Positions 35,491 to 44,170 of a DNA stretch of 64,000 nt are shown piece by piece. The notes beneath the pieces are model-generated. The model had not been told where the DNA came from. It was given only the letters and a program-made list of their open reading frames with translations, and searched no databases. The number at the start of each line of letters is the position of its first letter. Positions within the stretch are counted from its first letter, which is position 1. Source of the stretch: Kribbella rubisoli (GTDB taxonomy: Bacteria; Actinomycetota; Actinomycetes; Propionibacteriales; Kribbellaceae). Where the stretch lies: positions 1,550,001-1,614,000 of the forward strand of contig NZ_SHKR01000011.1 in NCBI RefSeq assembly GCF_004217145.1, read 5' to 3'. Position numbers and translations under genes: made by a program.

Positions 35491-36918
35491 TCAGGGACGG
35501 CCGAAGAAGTTCGGCGGGATCCAGTAGTACACGCTGTCGATCTGCACCGGCTTCCCGGTTCGCGGCGCGTGGATCATCTGCCCGTTGCCGAGGTACATGG
35601 CGACGTGGTGGATGGTCCCCGGGTCGCTCGGGTTCGTCGCCCAGAAGATCAGGTCGCCCGGGCGCAGCTCGTCCTCGTCGATGTGCTGGATCTGCTCGTA
35701 CTGCGCAACGCTGTAGTGCGGGAGCTGGACACCCGCCCGCTCCCAGGCGCCCTGGGTCAGACCCGAGCAGTCCCACCGCGACGGACCGGTCGCGCCCCAC
35801 AGGTACATGTCGCCGAGCTGCCTCAGCGCGAACTTGATCGCGTCCCGCGCGCTGCCGCCCGAGCTGTGCCCGCCGCCGTTGCCGCCACCGTTGCCGCCAC
35901 CGTTGTCGTCGTCGTTACGCCCCGGCGAGGACGGCTTGTGCTTCGGCGGCTTCTTGCCGTGGTTCTTCTTCGCCTCTTCCCGCGCTTCCTTCTCCTCGCG
36001 GGCCCGCTCGGCCGCCTCCGCGCGGCGTTCCGCGGCCTCGCGGGCTGCGATCCGGCGCTTCAGTTCGGCGGCCTTCTTCGCGGCGAGAGCGGCGGCTCGT
36101 TGTCGCGCAAGCTCCTCGAGCCCCCGCTGCCGCTGGGCAGCAACCTGCACCGAGGTGTTCTGCAGTACGGCGAGCTGCGCGATCGACTTCGTGCGCTGCA
36201 CCCCGATCGCAGTCACGGCGGCAGATTGAGCAGCCTCCGCGTCCTCGGCTGCCTTCTTCGCGGCGGCCGCCTCGTCGGTCGCCTTCTTCACCTTCACGAC
36301 CGCCTGGTCGGCCTGCACCTTGAACAGGTTGGTCATCACCTGGGTCGCCGAGAACCGCAGGTACGAACCCTGCATCGCGGCCGACACCGAGCGGGCCGCG
36401 CCGGCAGAGTCGAGCAGGTCCTGCGGACCGTTCGCGGTGAACAGCGGCGCGATCTTCGCGACGTCGCCGCCACCCTGGTACGACGCGGCGGCGAACCGGC
36501 CGATCTGCGCCCGCTGGGTGGCGAGCGTCTTCTCCGCCTCGGTCGCCCTGGCCGCGGCGGCAGCCGCATCGGCCTTGGCCTGCTGCAGCCGGTAGACGGC
36601 GCCGTTGTACGCCTCGTCGGCGATGCCGGACTGGATGCCGAGCTGCTCGAGCCGCGCGTTCGCCGCCGCCAACTGGCGCTCGATCGTCGCGACCTGGCCG
36701 GCCTTCGAGGCTGCGGCCTGCTTGGCCCGCTCGACCGCGGCTTTGGACGGGATCACCGGGGGCTTCGGCTTGGCAGCCTCGGCCGGGAGCGTAGGCATTG
36801 CCATCGAGCCGGCCAAGCAGATCGCGAGCACCCCGGACAGCAGGGCCTTACCTGCCCGACCGGTCTTCCCAGTGCTCCCGACCCGCCCGCCGGACGTGGC
36901 CCTGAGGGGCGTCCGCAT
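35491..36918 (-). CDS. Secreted NlpC/P60 peptidoglycan endopeptidase (RipA-like)
   Basis: A 475-residue cell-wall hydrolase. After a signal peptide (about 20-45) comes a long Ala/Lys/Glu-rich coiled coil (about 55-330), a flexible Asn/Gly linker encoded by 12-bp repeats (NGGGNGGGNGGG) and a C-terminal NlpC/P60 domain. The catalytic triad is Cys384 (WDCSGLTQGAW), His438 (IHHVAMYLG) and His450 (MIHAPRTG). It should cleave the D-Glu-mDAP (or LL-DAP) stem bond during cell division, with the coiled coil acting as inhibitor or anchor, as in RipA/FtsEX-linked hydrolases. Its leader carries two hairpins. Confidence 0.93.
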   Translation of the reverse strand: MRTPLRATSGGRVGSTGKTGRAGKALLSGVLAICLAGSMAMPTLPAEAAKPKPPVIPSKAAVERAKQAAASKAGQVATIERQLAAANARLEQLGIQSGIADEAYNGAVYRLQQAKADAAAAAARATEAEKTLATQRAQIGRFAAASYQGGGDVAKIAPLFTANGPQDLLDSAGAARSVSAAMQGSYLRFSATQVMTNLFKVQADQAVVKVKKATDEAAAAKKAAEDAEAAQSAAVTAIGVQRTKSIAQLAVLQNTSVQVAAQRQRGLEELARQRAAALAAKKAAELKRRIAAREAAERRAEAAERAREEKEAREEAKKNHGKKPPKHKPSSPGRNDDDNGGGNGGGNGGGHSSGGSARDAIKFALRQLGDMYLWGATGPSRWDCSGLTQGAWERAGVQLPHYSVAQYEQIQHIDEDELRPGDLIFWATNPSDPGTIHHVAMYLGNGQMIHAPRTGKPVQIDSVYYWIPPNFFGRP

Positions 36919-36940
36919 CGGGATCGTTCCTTCCGCCGGT

Positions 36941-36988
36941 CACGAACCCCTTCCCCAGGGTTCGTGAACTTTTGGTCCTCCTGGACCA
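36941..36988 (-). promoter_or_regulatory. Two hairpins in the leader of the NlpC/P60 gene
   Basis: On the minus strand, just upstream of the endopeptidase start, CACGAACCC (36941-36949) pairs with GGGTTCGTG (36958-36966), and TGGTCC (36973-36978) pairs with GGACCA (36983-36988) around a 4-nt loop. Actinobacterial cell-wall hydrolase genes often have regulated leaders (for example c-di-AMP riboswitches), but I could not match the known consensus here. Confidence 0.4.
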
Positions 36989-37115
36989 CATACGTGACAC
37001 TAGTTGCCTACAGCCCCATTGGGAACAGCTTTCACACAAGTAACTTTGTTTCACCCGTGTGTCGACTTGACAAACTACAAGCTTGTAATTCCGCGAAGTC
37101 CCAGGTCGGCGCACG

Positions 37116-37146
37116 AAAACGCCCTCCGGCGGAGCCGGAGGGCGTT
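37116..37146 (-). terminator. Rho-independent terminator of the EEP-family gene
   Basis: A perfect stem AACGCCCTCCGGC / GCCGGAGGGCGTT with a 3-nt loop (37118-37146) is followed on the minus strand by TTTTC. It lies 19 bp after the stop of the gene at 37166 and upstream of the NlpC/P60 promoter. Confidence 0.8.
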
Positions 37147-37165
37147 CAGGTGACGCGTCAGGGGT

Positions 37166-37978
37166 TCAGCGGAGGGCGAACGAGGCGACCACCGGGAGGT
37201 GGTCCGAAGCCGGCGTCACAGGTACGTCGGCCTTCACCGCGCGCAGGCCCGCGCTGTGCAACTGGAAGTCGATCCGCTTGGTCGGGTTGCCCGCCTCGAT
37301 CGTGTAGCCGGGGCCGACACCGACCTCGGTCCACGTGTCGTCGTACACGGCAGTCAGGGTCTTGATCTCCGGCGCCTCGGGCGTCGCATTCAGGTCGCCG
37401 ACGAGCAGCGTCGGGGTCTTCGACTTGCCGAGCAGCTCAACCACCTTCTGCGCCTGCTCCAGCCGTTCGGCGTTGTTGTTGCTGGTCAGGTGCGTGTTCG
37501 CGAACCGTAGGTCGGCCCCACGAACCTTGATCTTCGCCACCGCGAGACCGCGCTGCTCTCCGGTCGGATACAGCGGCAGCAGCGTGTTCTTGAAGTCCTT
37601 GATCGGGTACTTCGACAGGATCGCGGTCCCGTACTGGCGGCGCGGCTCGCCCGGGTTCACCGGCGGGAGGTCGAGGTTGGCGGCGTACGCGTAGTGCATC
37701 TTGAGCCGCTGGGCGAACCAGGCCGGCTGGTCGACCCAGTTGCTCCGCACGTCCCAGTGCTTGTCGACCTCCTGGAGCCCGATCACGTCGGCCCCGGACT
37801 TCTCGATCAGTACGGCGATCCGCTCGAGATCGAGCACACCGTCGATCCCCGCACCGTGATGGATGTTGTACGTCATCACCGTCAGCGGCCGCTCCGGCCG
37901 CCCGGCATCCGGCTTCGCAGCGGCAACGGTCGGCACCGCAATCAGGAACCCCACCAGGACCGTTAGCAATTTACGCAT
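37166..37978 (-). CDS. Secreted endonuclease/exonuclease/phosphatase family hydrolase
   Basis: A 270-residue exported EEP-fold enzyme. A signal peptide (LLTVLVGFLIAVPTVAAA) precedes the domain. Catalytic-site motifs are VMTYNIHHGAG (Asn), IGLQEVDKHW (Glu), ANTHLTSNNNAE (His), LVGDLNATPEAPEI (Asp/Asn) and the terminal ASDHLPVVASF (Asp-His). It may act on phosphodiesters such as nucleic acids, or on phospholipids/sphingomyelin; the family does not decide. The ATG at 37978 gives a proper signal peptide; a longer in-frame start (38014) is less likely. Confidence 0.88.
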   Translation of the reverse strand: MRKLLTVLVGFLIAVPTVAAAKPDAGRPERPLTVMTYNIHHGAGIDGVLDLERIAVLIEKSGADVIGLQEVDKHWDVRSNWVDQPAWFAQRLKMHYAYAANLDLPPVNPGEPRRQYGTAILSKYPIKDFKNTLLPLYPTGEQRGLAVAKIKVRGADLRFANTHLTSNNNAERLEQAQKVVELLGKSKTPTLLVGDLNATPEAPEIKTLTAVYDDTWTEVGVGPGYTIEAGNPTKRIDFQLHSAGLRAVKADVPVTPASDHLPVVASFALR

Positions 37979-38062
37979 GCACCCATCCTTCCGGAAAACC
38001 GGCGACACCCGCACAACGAGCGAGTGTCGCCGGTCTGAACGCGAGGGGGCTCAGACGCCCTC

Positions 38063-39136
38063 TTAGTGCATCAAGCGGCCGACCGCACCCTTCGCGCCGG
38101 AGGCCCAGCAGCCGGCCTGGGAGCCGTGGCCGGCGCATTCGACGCTGTCGAAGCTGCCGTCGTAGAACTGCTTCCAGCTGCGCCCGCCGTCGAAGCTCAC
38201 GTCGCTCCCGGACGGCCCGACCGCGACGACGGTCGACGGCGACCACGGCACGAAGTGGGAACCGCTGCGGTACCCCTTCGGCGCCTTGTCCGCGGGCACG
38301 AGCTTCCAGGTGCGGCCACCGTCGTACGTGATCGAGGCCGCCTTCACCGCCTCGTCCGGCTTCTCGAAGTCACCGCCGACCGCGACGCCGAACAGCGGGT
38401 TGCGGAAGGCGAGGCTGAAGATGCCGGCCGCCGTACCGCTGGCCATCGGCGAGTCCGAGACCCGCCAGTGCCGGCCGCCGTCGTTCGTCCGGAACACTCG
38501 CGGCCGATCGCCGCCGCCGGTCGCGAACCACGCGGTCCGGCCGGGTCCCGCGACCAGGCAAGTCCCGCTTGCCGCGAAGGCGAACTCGCCGGGCAGCGCG
38601 GCCGGCATACCCGCGTTCGACTGCACCTTCCACGACTTCCCGCCGTCCGACGTCGCCGCGATCCGGAACTTCCCGTCGACCGGGTCGCTCATCGCCAGCC
38701 CGTGCTTGTCGTCGTTGAAGGCAAAGCAGTCGTAGAACGCGTTCTCGTCGGTGTTCCGGAACGTCTCGGTCCAGGTCTTGCCGCCGTCGGCGGTGCGATA
38801 GACCCGGGAGTCCTCGCCGACCCCGATCGACAACGCGACCGCACGCTTCGCGTCGAACGCCTCGACGTCGCGGAACTGCAGCGCCTCAGCACCCTTCGGG
38901 CTGACGTTCTGCCAGTGCCGCCCGCCGTCGACGGTCCGCAGTACCGTCCCCTCGGTCCCACCCACCCAGGCGACGTCCTTGCTGACCGCCGCAAGCCCGC
39001 GGAACTGCGCCGTACTTCCGGTCGGCGTCAGCTCCCAGCGGTACGACGGCCCGCCGTGCGCCTGGGCGGGGATGACCTGGGACGACATCAACAACAAACC
39101 TCCTGCCGCGAGAGCGGCCACACGCAGGATTCTCAT
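38063..39136 (-). CDS. Secreted Ycf48/BNR-repeat beta-propeller protein
   Basis: A 357-residue exported protein made of repeated BNR/Asp-box units: VDGGRHWQNV, ADGGKTWTET, SDGGKSWKVQ, NDGGRHWRVS, YDGGRTWKLV and FDGGRSWKQF. Six or seven such units form a propeller like Ycf48 or sialidase-type domains. No sialidase Arg triad is evident, so an enzymatic role is not claimed; homologues are often called oxidoreductase without evidence. Signal peptide about 1-26. It lies between the EEP and ThuA-ricin genes, all secreted and on the same strand. Confidence 0.8.
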   Translation of the reverse strand: MRILRVAALAAGGLLLMSSQVIPAQAHGGPSYRWELTPTGSTAQFRGLAAVSKDVAWVGGTEGTVLRTVDGGRHWQNVSPKGAEALQFRDVEAFDAKRAVALSIGVGEDSRVYRTADGGKTWTETFRNTDENAFYDCFAFNDDKHGLAMSDPVDGKFRIAATSDGGKSWKVQSNAGMPAALPGEFAFAASGTCLVAGPGRTAWFATGGGDRPRVFRTNDGGRHWRVSDSPMASGTAAGIFSLAFRNPLFGVAVGGDFEKPDEAVKAASITYDGGRTWKLVPADKAPKGYRSGSHFVPWSPSTVVAVGPSGSDVSFDGGRSWKQFYDGSFDSVECAGHGSQAGCWASGAKGAVGRLMH

Positions 39137-39157
39137 GCGCCGCAATCTAACCGCAGG

Positions 39158-40423
39158 TCATGTCAGCTTGAAGGACTGCGACGCACTCGAGTTGCAGGTG
39201 AGTTGGACCAGTTGGGTGCTGTCGGCGGTGGAGCCGTTCGGAACCGTGAGGCATTTGCTGCTGAAGCGGCTGACGAAGTGGAAGTAGCCGCTGCCTTCGG
39301 AGACGGCCTGCCATTGCTGGTTGTTCCCGTTGCTGTACGTCCACAACTGGAGGCCGGCGTTGTCGGCGGCGGACACGCCGGTCACGTCGATCACCTTGGT
39401 TGCGTCGTTGTGGTTGTTGACCCGCGTGAATCCGCCGGACGTCGGCTGGAACTGGAACTGCTGCGCCTGCGTGCCGTTGCAGGTGTACTGCTGGATCACG
39501 GTCCCGTTGGCGACTCCGGCCGCGCGGGCATCGACGCACTTTCCGTTGCCCTTGTTGGCGAGCTGGTACCACGCGGTCGGCGACGGCTGGTCGACCGGCG
39601 GCGTCGTACCGCCACCACCGAGCCACTTCAGCGCATCCATCATGAACTGGTTCTGCGCCGGGCTGTCGAACGTCGACGAAAGCCGGGTGTTGGTCTCGTA
39701 GTTCATCGCGTTGTGGCCGAAGTTCGCGTAGATCAGCTTGTAGTTCTTGTTGGTCCAGATAATCGGGTAGTAGCCCGAGGTCCAGATGTTGCCCTGCTGG
39801 TTGCCGACCGGGAAGCTCGACGGGTCGATCGACGCGAGGACCTGGATGTCGGGGTTGTTCCGCAGGTCGTTCTGCCAGCTGTACCACTCGCTCACCGAGG
39901 AGCGGAACGTCGCTCCCGTGTTCACCAGCGACGGGTGCGAGCGGTTCTCGGTCCGCAGCGTGACCGCGCTCGGTCCCCAGGTGTTCGACTCGAACCGGCC
40001 GGTGCCGAGCAGCGTGTTGTTGAACCACGGCCAGCCGCCGCTCGCGTCGTTGTACGCAGACACATGGAAGCCGAAGAATGCGCCGCCGTGGTCCATGTAG
40101 TTCTTGAACCCGTTGCGCTGCGCATCGGAGTGCGGCGAGTCGTCCAGGAACATGACGACCTGGTACTGCGACGCGCTCAGGTTGTTGAGCTGGTCCCAGT
40201 TGGTGGTCGCGGTGTACGAGAACCCGTTCTGCGCACCGAACTGCGGGAAGCGCTGATTCGCTTCCTTCTCGAAGTCGATGTGCGCGGCGTCGTAGGTGCC
40301 GCTGTAGAACGCGAGCACGCTGAAGGTCGCCTCGACCTTGGCGACCGCGGTGGAGGTGAGCCCGCTGATCAGCACGACCAGTGCGAGCAGGAGGGCGGGC
40401 AGGCGAAATCGATCGGAAAGCAT
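39158..40423 (-). CDS. Secreted ThuA-like protein fused to ricin-type lectin (CBM13)
   Basis: A 421-residue exported fusion. Residues 1-28 are a signal peptide. A ThuA-like (glutamine-amidotransferase-like) domain follows: VLAFYSGTYDAAHIDFEKEAN, MFLDDSPHSDAQRNGFKNYMDHGGAFFGFH, and PIIWTNKNYKLIYANFGHNAMNYE. From about residue 285 comes a ricin B beta-trefoil (CVDARAAGVANGTVIQQYTCNGTQAQQFQF; KCLTVPNGSTADSTQLVQLTCNSS) with repeated QxW-like motifs. ThuA domains handle trehalose or related sugars in a few characterised cases; here the lectin suggests an extracellular glycan target. Confidence 0.87.
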   Translation of the reverse strand: MLSDRFRLPALLLALVVLISGLTSTAVAKVEATFSVLAFYSGTYDAAHIDFEKEANQRFPQFGAQNGFSYTATTNWDQLNNLSASQYQVVMFLDDSPHSDAQRNGFKNYMDHGGAFFGFHVSAYNDASGGWPWFNNTLLGTGRFESNTWGPSAVTLRTENRSHPSLVNTGATFRSSVSEWYSWQNDLRNNPDIQVLASIDPSSFPVGNQQGNIWTSGYYPIIWTNKNYKLIYANFGHNAMNYETNTRLSSTFDSPAQNQFMMDALKWLGGGGTTPPVDQPSPTAWYQLANKGNGKCVDARAAGVANGTVIQQYTCNGTQAQQFQFQPTSGGFTRVNNHNDATKVIDVTGVSAADNAGLQLWTYSNGNNQQWQAVSEGSGYFHFVSRFSSKCLTVPNGSTADSTQLVQLTCNSSASQSFKLT

Positions 40424-40465
40424 GGGGGCGGACCTTTCCGTCAGAACTTTATGAAATTTCAGAGC

Positions 40466-41332
40466 TTAAATTAACTCCCGATCAAAGCCCTGTCCAGAGT
40501 TCATCGCCTGACTGCCCAGAACACTCAGCAACTGCAGCTTCTCCGCGGACTCGCTACCGGGCTCCGCGGTGAACACGATCAGCGTCTGCTGCCCGTCCCG
40601 GTTGTCGATCAGCTCGCAGTACAGCTCGAGGTCGCCGACCACCGGATGCTTGAACCGCTTGGTCTGGCTGTGCGCCACGACCACCTCGTGCGCATCCCAG
40701 ATCTCGACGAACTCCGGGCTCAGCTTCTGCAGCGCCTTCACGAGCGAGGCGGAGTAAGACTTCGGGCCGTCGATGGTCGCGGTCGTGCGCAGCATCGAGA
40801 CGAGCAGCTTGCTGTGCGTGGTCAGCTCGGGCTCGGCGTACAGCGTCCGGGTCTCCGGGTGCACGAACCAGCGATAGACCTCGCTGCGCTCCATGCCCTG
40901 GAAGTTGGTCAGCTCGCCGGCGAAGGCGACGTGCGCCGGCGTCTGCGCGAGGACCTCGCCGCAGCGGTTGAGCAGCATCGCCGGGGTGTCGTGCAAGCGG
41001 TCGAGGATCCGCAGCATGCCGGGGTCCACGTGGCACGCCCGCGTCGTGCGCGGCGGCGTACCGTGGCCGGCCAGCAGGAACAGGTGGTCGCGCTCCTCGA
41101 GCGTCAGCCGGAGCGCCCGGGCGATCGCGCCGAGCATGTCGACCGACGGCTGCGGGCCGCGTCCGCCCTCGAGCCGGCTGTAGTAGTCGGCCGACATCGA
41201 CGCCAGCGCGGCGACCTCCTCGCGTCGCAGGCCGGGGGTACGGCGCCTGCGCCCGCGGGGCATGCCCACATCTTCGGGTTGCAGGGCCTCCCGGCGTTTG
41301 CGCAGGAAGTCGGACAGGTCGGCGTACTCCAT
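40466..41332 (-). CDS. XRE-family regulator with MmyB-like ligand domain
   Basis: A 288-residue regulator. The N-terminal HTH (FLRKRREALQPEDVGMPRGRRRRTPGLRREEVAALASMSADYYSRLE) is the hallmark of the actinobacterial MmyB-like group. The C-terminal domain (MLRILDRLHDTPAMLLNRCGEVLAQTPAH; LELYCELIDNRDGQQTLIVFTAEPGSES) is the MmyB-type ligand/PAS-like domain. Start at 41332 is the best ATG. It diverges from an SDR gene, the usual partner arrangement for this family, and probably controls it. Confidence 0.88.
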   Translation of the reverse strand: MEYADLSDFLRKRREALQPEDVGMPRGRRRRTPGLRREEVAALASMSADYYSRLEGGRGPQPSVDMLGAIARALRLTLEERDHLFLLAGHGTPPRTTRACHVDPGMLRILDRLHDTPAMLLNRCGEVLAQTPAHVAFAGELTNFQGMERSEVYRWFVHPETRTLYAEPELTTHSKLLVSMLRTTATIDGPKSYSASLVKALQKLSPEFVEIWDAHEVVVAHSQTKRFKHPVVGDLELYCELIDNRDGQQTLIVFTAEPGSESAEKLQLLSVLGSQAMNSGQGFDRELI

Positions 41333-41363
41333 GACTCCAGTGTCCACGCTGCTCAGGCGTTAT

Positions 41364-41384
41364 CCACTGCTTGCGGAGCAGTGG
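41364..41384. promoter_or_regulatory. Candidate operator between XRE regulator and SDR
   Basis: A 7-bp inverted repeat CCACTGC (41364-41370) and GCAGTGG (41378-41384), separated by 7 bp, lies in the 99-bp divergent region between the regulator and the SDR gene. Position and symmetry fit an autoregulator site; binding is not shown. Confidence 0.45.
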
Positions 41385-41431
41385 CTGAGCGCGGCCTGGT
41401 TGCCATCGGCATCCGGCGGCAGGCTGGAGAC

Positions 41432-42172
41432 ATGAAAACCACAGGGAACACGATCTTCATGACCGGCGGTACGTCGGGTATCGGCCTCGAGCTCGCCCGC
41501 CGGTTCCGCGATCTCGGCAACACCGTGATCATCAGCGGCCGCCGCCAGGAGCTGCTCGACACGATCGCCGCCGAGGACGGGATCGAGGGTATCTACCTCG
41601 ACGTCGCCGACCCGGCCTCGATCACGGCCGCCTTCGAGAAGGTGACCGGCTCCCACGACGTCAACGTGCTCGTCACGATGGCCGGCATCATGCAGATCGA
41701 GGACCTTCGCGACCCCGGACACCTCCCGACCGCGGAGCAGACGATCGAGATCAACCTGCTCGGCACGATCCGCACGATCGCCACGTTCACGCCGTACCTG
41801 CTGCAGCAGACCGATCCGGTGATCCTGACCGTCTCGTCCGGTCTCGCCTCGGTGCCGTTGACGGTCACGCCGACATACAGCGCCACAAAGGCCGCGATCC
41901 ACAGCTACACCCAAAGCCTGCGCATCCAGCTCGCCGACACCGGCATCCAGGTCATCGAGATCGTCCCGCCCGCCGTCCAGACCACCCTGATGAACCAGGA
42001 GAACGACGACCACGCGATGCCCCTGGACGACTACATCAACGAGACGATGACCCTCCTCCAGCAGCACCCCGACGCCGACGAAATCCTCGTCAACCGAGTC
42101 CACTTCCTCCGCCACGCCGAACGCGAAAACCGGTACGCCTCCGTCGTCGCAGCCCTCAACCGCCCGCACTAG
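41432..42172 (+). CDS. Short-chain dehydrogenase (DltE-like)
   Basis: A 246-residue SDR. The cofactor loop is NTIFMTGGTSGIGLELARRFRDLG with ISGRRQELL suggesting NADP. The catalytic Ser and Tyr-x3-Lys are in VSSGLASVPLTVTPTYSATKAAIHSYTQSL, so the enzyme should be active. The C-terminus (IEIVPPAVQTTLMNQENDDHAMPLDDYINE) fits DltE-type oxidoreductases. It is regulated, by inference, by the divergent MmyB-like protein. Copy 3 of the 89-bp palindrome follows 18 bp after the stop. Confidence 0.9.
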   Translation: MKTTGNTIFMTGGTSGIGLELARRFRDLGNTVIISGRRQELLDTIAAEDGIEGIYLDVADPASITAAFEKVTGSHDVNVLVTMAGIMQIEDLRDPGHLPTAEQTIEINLLGTIRTIATFTPYLLQQTDPVILTVSSGLASVPLTVTPTYSATKAAIHSYTQSLRIQLADTGIQVIEIVPPAVQTTLMNQENDDHAMPLDDYINETMTLLQQHPDADEILVNRVHFLRHAERENRYASVVAALNRPH

Positions 42173-42190
42173 CCCCCGCGCCGCGGCGGC

Positions 42191-42279
42191 TGTTTCAGGG
42201 GTTAACCCCCGAGCTGGTCGGTTGACACCCCGCCAACAGCAAGGACAACCGACAATCTCAGGGGTCAACCCCTCAAACG
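42191..42279. repeat. 89-bp nested palindromic repeat, copy 3
   Basis: Third copy, more diverged: outer arms GTTTCAGGGGTTAACCCC and GGGGTCAACCCCTCAAAC pair with two exceptions. The flanking CGTCTC/GAGACG of the other copies is GTTT/AAAC here, so pairing is kept although the bases changed. The inner GGTCGGTTG / CAACCGAC stem matches copy 1. It sits between converging genes (SDR and thiamine-binding protein). Confidence 0.88.
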
Positions 42280-42296
42280 CGCCGACCTGAATGCCG

Positions 42297-42599
42297 TCAT
42301 TGCTGGTCCAACACGGCTTCCAACCGTTCGACCTTGGCGGTGAGTTGGCCGGTGTAGCCGGGGCGGATGTCGGCTTTGAGGACGAGGCTTACGCGGGGTG
42401 AGACGGCGGCGACCGCGTCGACGGCCTGTTTCACGACGGTCATCACCTCGTCCCACTCGCCTTCGATGTTGGTGAACATCGCGTTGGTTTCGTTGGGAAG
42501 ACCGGAGGCGCGGACGACGCGGATGGCCTCGGCCACCGCCTCGCTCACACCCCCGGTCTCGTCACCGGCCGATGGGCTGATGCTGAATGCGACGATCAT
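42297..42599 (-). CDS. MTH1187-family thiamine-binding protein (UPF0045)
   Basis: A 100-residue ferredoxin-fold protein. The sequence [50 protein letters not shown] and [15 protein letters not shown] matches the small MTH1187/YkoF-like proteins that bind thiamine or its precursors as homotetramers. It overlaps the MFS pump gene upstream by 4 bp (ATGA), an unusual partner that suggests the two are co-translated. Role in that operon is unclear. Confidence 0.85.
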   Translation of the reverse strand: MIVAFSISPSAGDETGGVSEAVAEAIRVVRASGLPNETNAMFTNIEGEWDEVMTVVKQAVDAVAAVSPRVSLVLKADIRPGYTGQLTAKVERLEAVLDQQ

Positions 42600-44170
42600 G
42601 CATCCAGTTTGTCAGGCTCCTCAGCTGCGCGGCGCTCGGCTCCGGATGTGGTCAGTAGCGCCTTCTCCTTGATGAACAGGACGGCGACCAGCGCGAGGAT
42701 TGCGAACGGCACGGACATCATGAACAGGTCGGCCGTTGCGTCGCCGTACGCGTTCTCGACGACCGTCCGGACCTGCTCCGGCAGGTCCTTGATGTTCGGT
42801 ACTGCGCTGCCGCCGCCGGACGACGTACCGCCCGGGTTCAGTGTCTCGGTGACCTTGTTCGCCAGGATCGCGCCCAGCACGCTGACGCCGATCGTGCCGC
42901 CCATGCTGCGGAAGAAGCTCACCGCCGACGTGGCGGCGCCCAACTCCCGAGCCGGTACGTCGTTCTGCGCCGCCAGCACCAGGTTCTGCATGACCAGACC
43001 GATGCCGACACCGAGCACCAGCATGAACCCCCACAGCATGTACTTCGACGTCCGAGCGTCGATCGTGCCGAACAGCGCCAGCCCGATCGGCAGCAGCACA
43101 CTGCCGATGACCAGGTAGATCTTCCACCGGCCGTACTTCGTGATCAGCCCACCGGCGATCGTTGACGCGACCATCATGCCGATGATCAGCGGCAGGCTCA
43201 TCAGACCGGCCCTGGTCGGCGAGTAGCCCTGCGCGATCTGGAAGTACTGCGCGAGGAACACCGAGCCGCCGAACATCGACACACCGACCAGCGCGCTGGC
43301 GATGATCGACAGCGTCACAGTGCGGTTGCGGAACAGGTCCATCGGGATGATCGGCTCGGGGTGCCGGCGCTCGACCAGCACCGCGGCCACCAGCACGACC
43401 AGCGCCGCACCGACCAGTCCGAAGCTCCAGCCGGAGACCCAGTCGAACTTGTTGCCGGCGAACGAGGACCAGACCAGCAACGTGCTCACGCCGCCCATGA
43501 TCAGGACCGCGCCCCACCAGTCGATCTTCACCTGCCGTCGTACGGTCGGCAGCTTCAACGTGCGCTGCAGCAGGAAGATCGCCGCGAGCACGAACGGGAC
43601 CCCGACGAGGAAGCAGGCCCGCCAGCCGAGCGGCGAGTCGACCAGGAAGCCGCCGAGCAACGGGCCGCCGACGGTCGCCGACGCGAAGATCGCACCGAAG
43701 ATGCCGGAGTACCGGCCGAGTTCACGCGGCGGGATGATCGCCGCCATCACGATCTGCACGAGCGCGGTCAGACCGCCACCGCCAAGACCCTGCAGGACCC
43801 GGCTGCCGAGCAGTACTTCGATGTTCGGCGCGAAGCCCGCGACCAGCGACCCGACCACGAAGAAGCTCAGCGACAACTGGACCAGCAGCTTGTTGTTGTA
43901 GAGGTCGGCCAGCTTGCCCCACAACGGCACGGTCGCCGTCATCGTCAGCAGCTCGAGCGTGACGACCCAGGTGTACGACGATTGGCTCGCGCCCAGGTCG
44001 TGGATGATTCGCGGCAGCGCGGTCGACACGATGGTGCCCGCCAGGATGGCCACGAACAGCCCCATCATCAGCCCGGACATCGCCTGCACGGTCTGCCGCG
44101 GGGTGAGCGCAACGGGGGCGGTAGCCTCACCCGCCGCCGAATCCGGCGTAGGTGAAGACGTCGTCGTCAT
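42596..44170 (-). CDS. DHA2-family (14-TM) multidrug MFS transporter
   Basis: A 524-residue drug/H+ antiporter of the EmrB/QacA group. Motif A ([18 protein letters not shown]), motif C ([39 protein letters not shown]) and about 14 hydrophobic segments are visible. The C-terminal loop before the last helix is long and Gly/Ser rich. It should export toxic amphipathic compounds. It is coupled to a TetR gene upstream (4-bp overlap), the typical repressor-pump pair. Confidence 0.93.
   Translation of the reverse strand: MTTTSSPTPDSAAGEATAPVALTPRQTVQAMSGLMMGLFVAILAGTIVSTALPRIIHDLGASQSSYTWVVTLELLTMTATVPLWGKLADLYNNKLLVQLSLSFFVVGSLVAGFAPNIEVLLGSRVLQGLGGGGLTALVQIVMAAIIPPRELGRYSGIFGAIFASATVGGPLLGGFLVDSPLGWRACFLVGVPFVLAAIFLLQRTLKLPTVRRQVKIDWWGAVLIMGGVSTLLVWSSFAGNKFDWVSGWSFGLVGAALVVLVAAVLVERRHPEPIIPMDLFRNRTVTLSIIASALVGVSMFGGSVFLAQYFQIAQGYSPTRAGLMSLPLIIGMMVASTIAGGLITKYGRWKIYLVIGSVLLPIGLALFGTIDARTSKYMLWGFMLVLGVGIGLVMQNLVLAAQNDVPARELGAATSAVSFFRSMGGTIGVSVLGAILANKVTETLNPGGTSSGGGSAVPNIKDLPEQVRTVVENAYGDATADLFMMSVPFAILALVAVLFIKEKALLTTSGAERRAAEEPDKLDA

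Noticed and set aside
35873..35916. Tandem DNA repeat near 35.9 kb as a mobile or regulatory element
   Set aside because: It lies inside the NlpC/P60 gene and encodes the Gly/Asn linker, so it is explained as low-complexity coding sequence.
36919..37100. A c-di-AMP (ydaO) riboswitch upstream of the NlpC/P60 gene
   Set aside because: Position fits, but the sequence does not show the conserved elements I would expect. Kept only as an unnamed leader structure.
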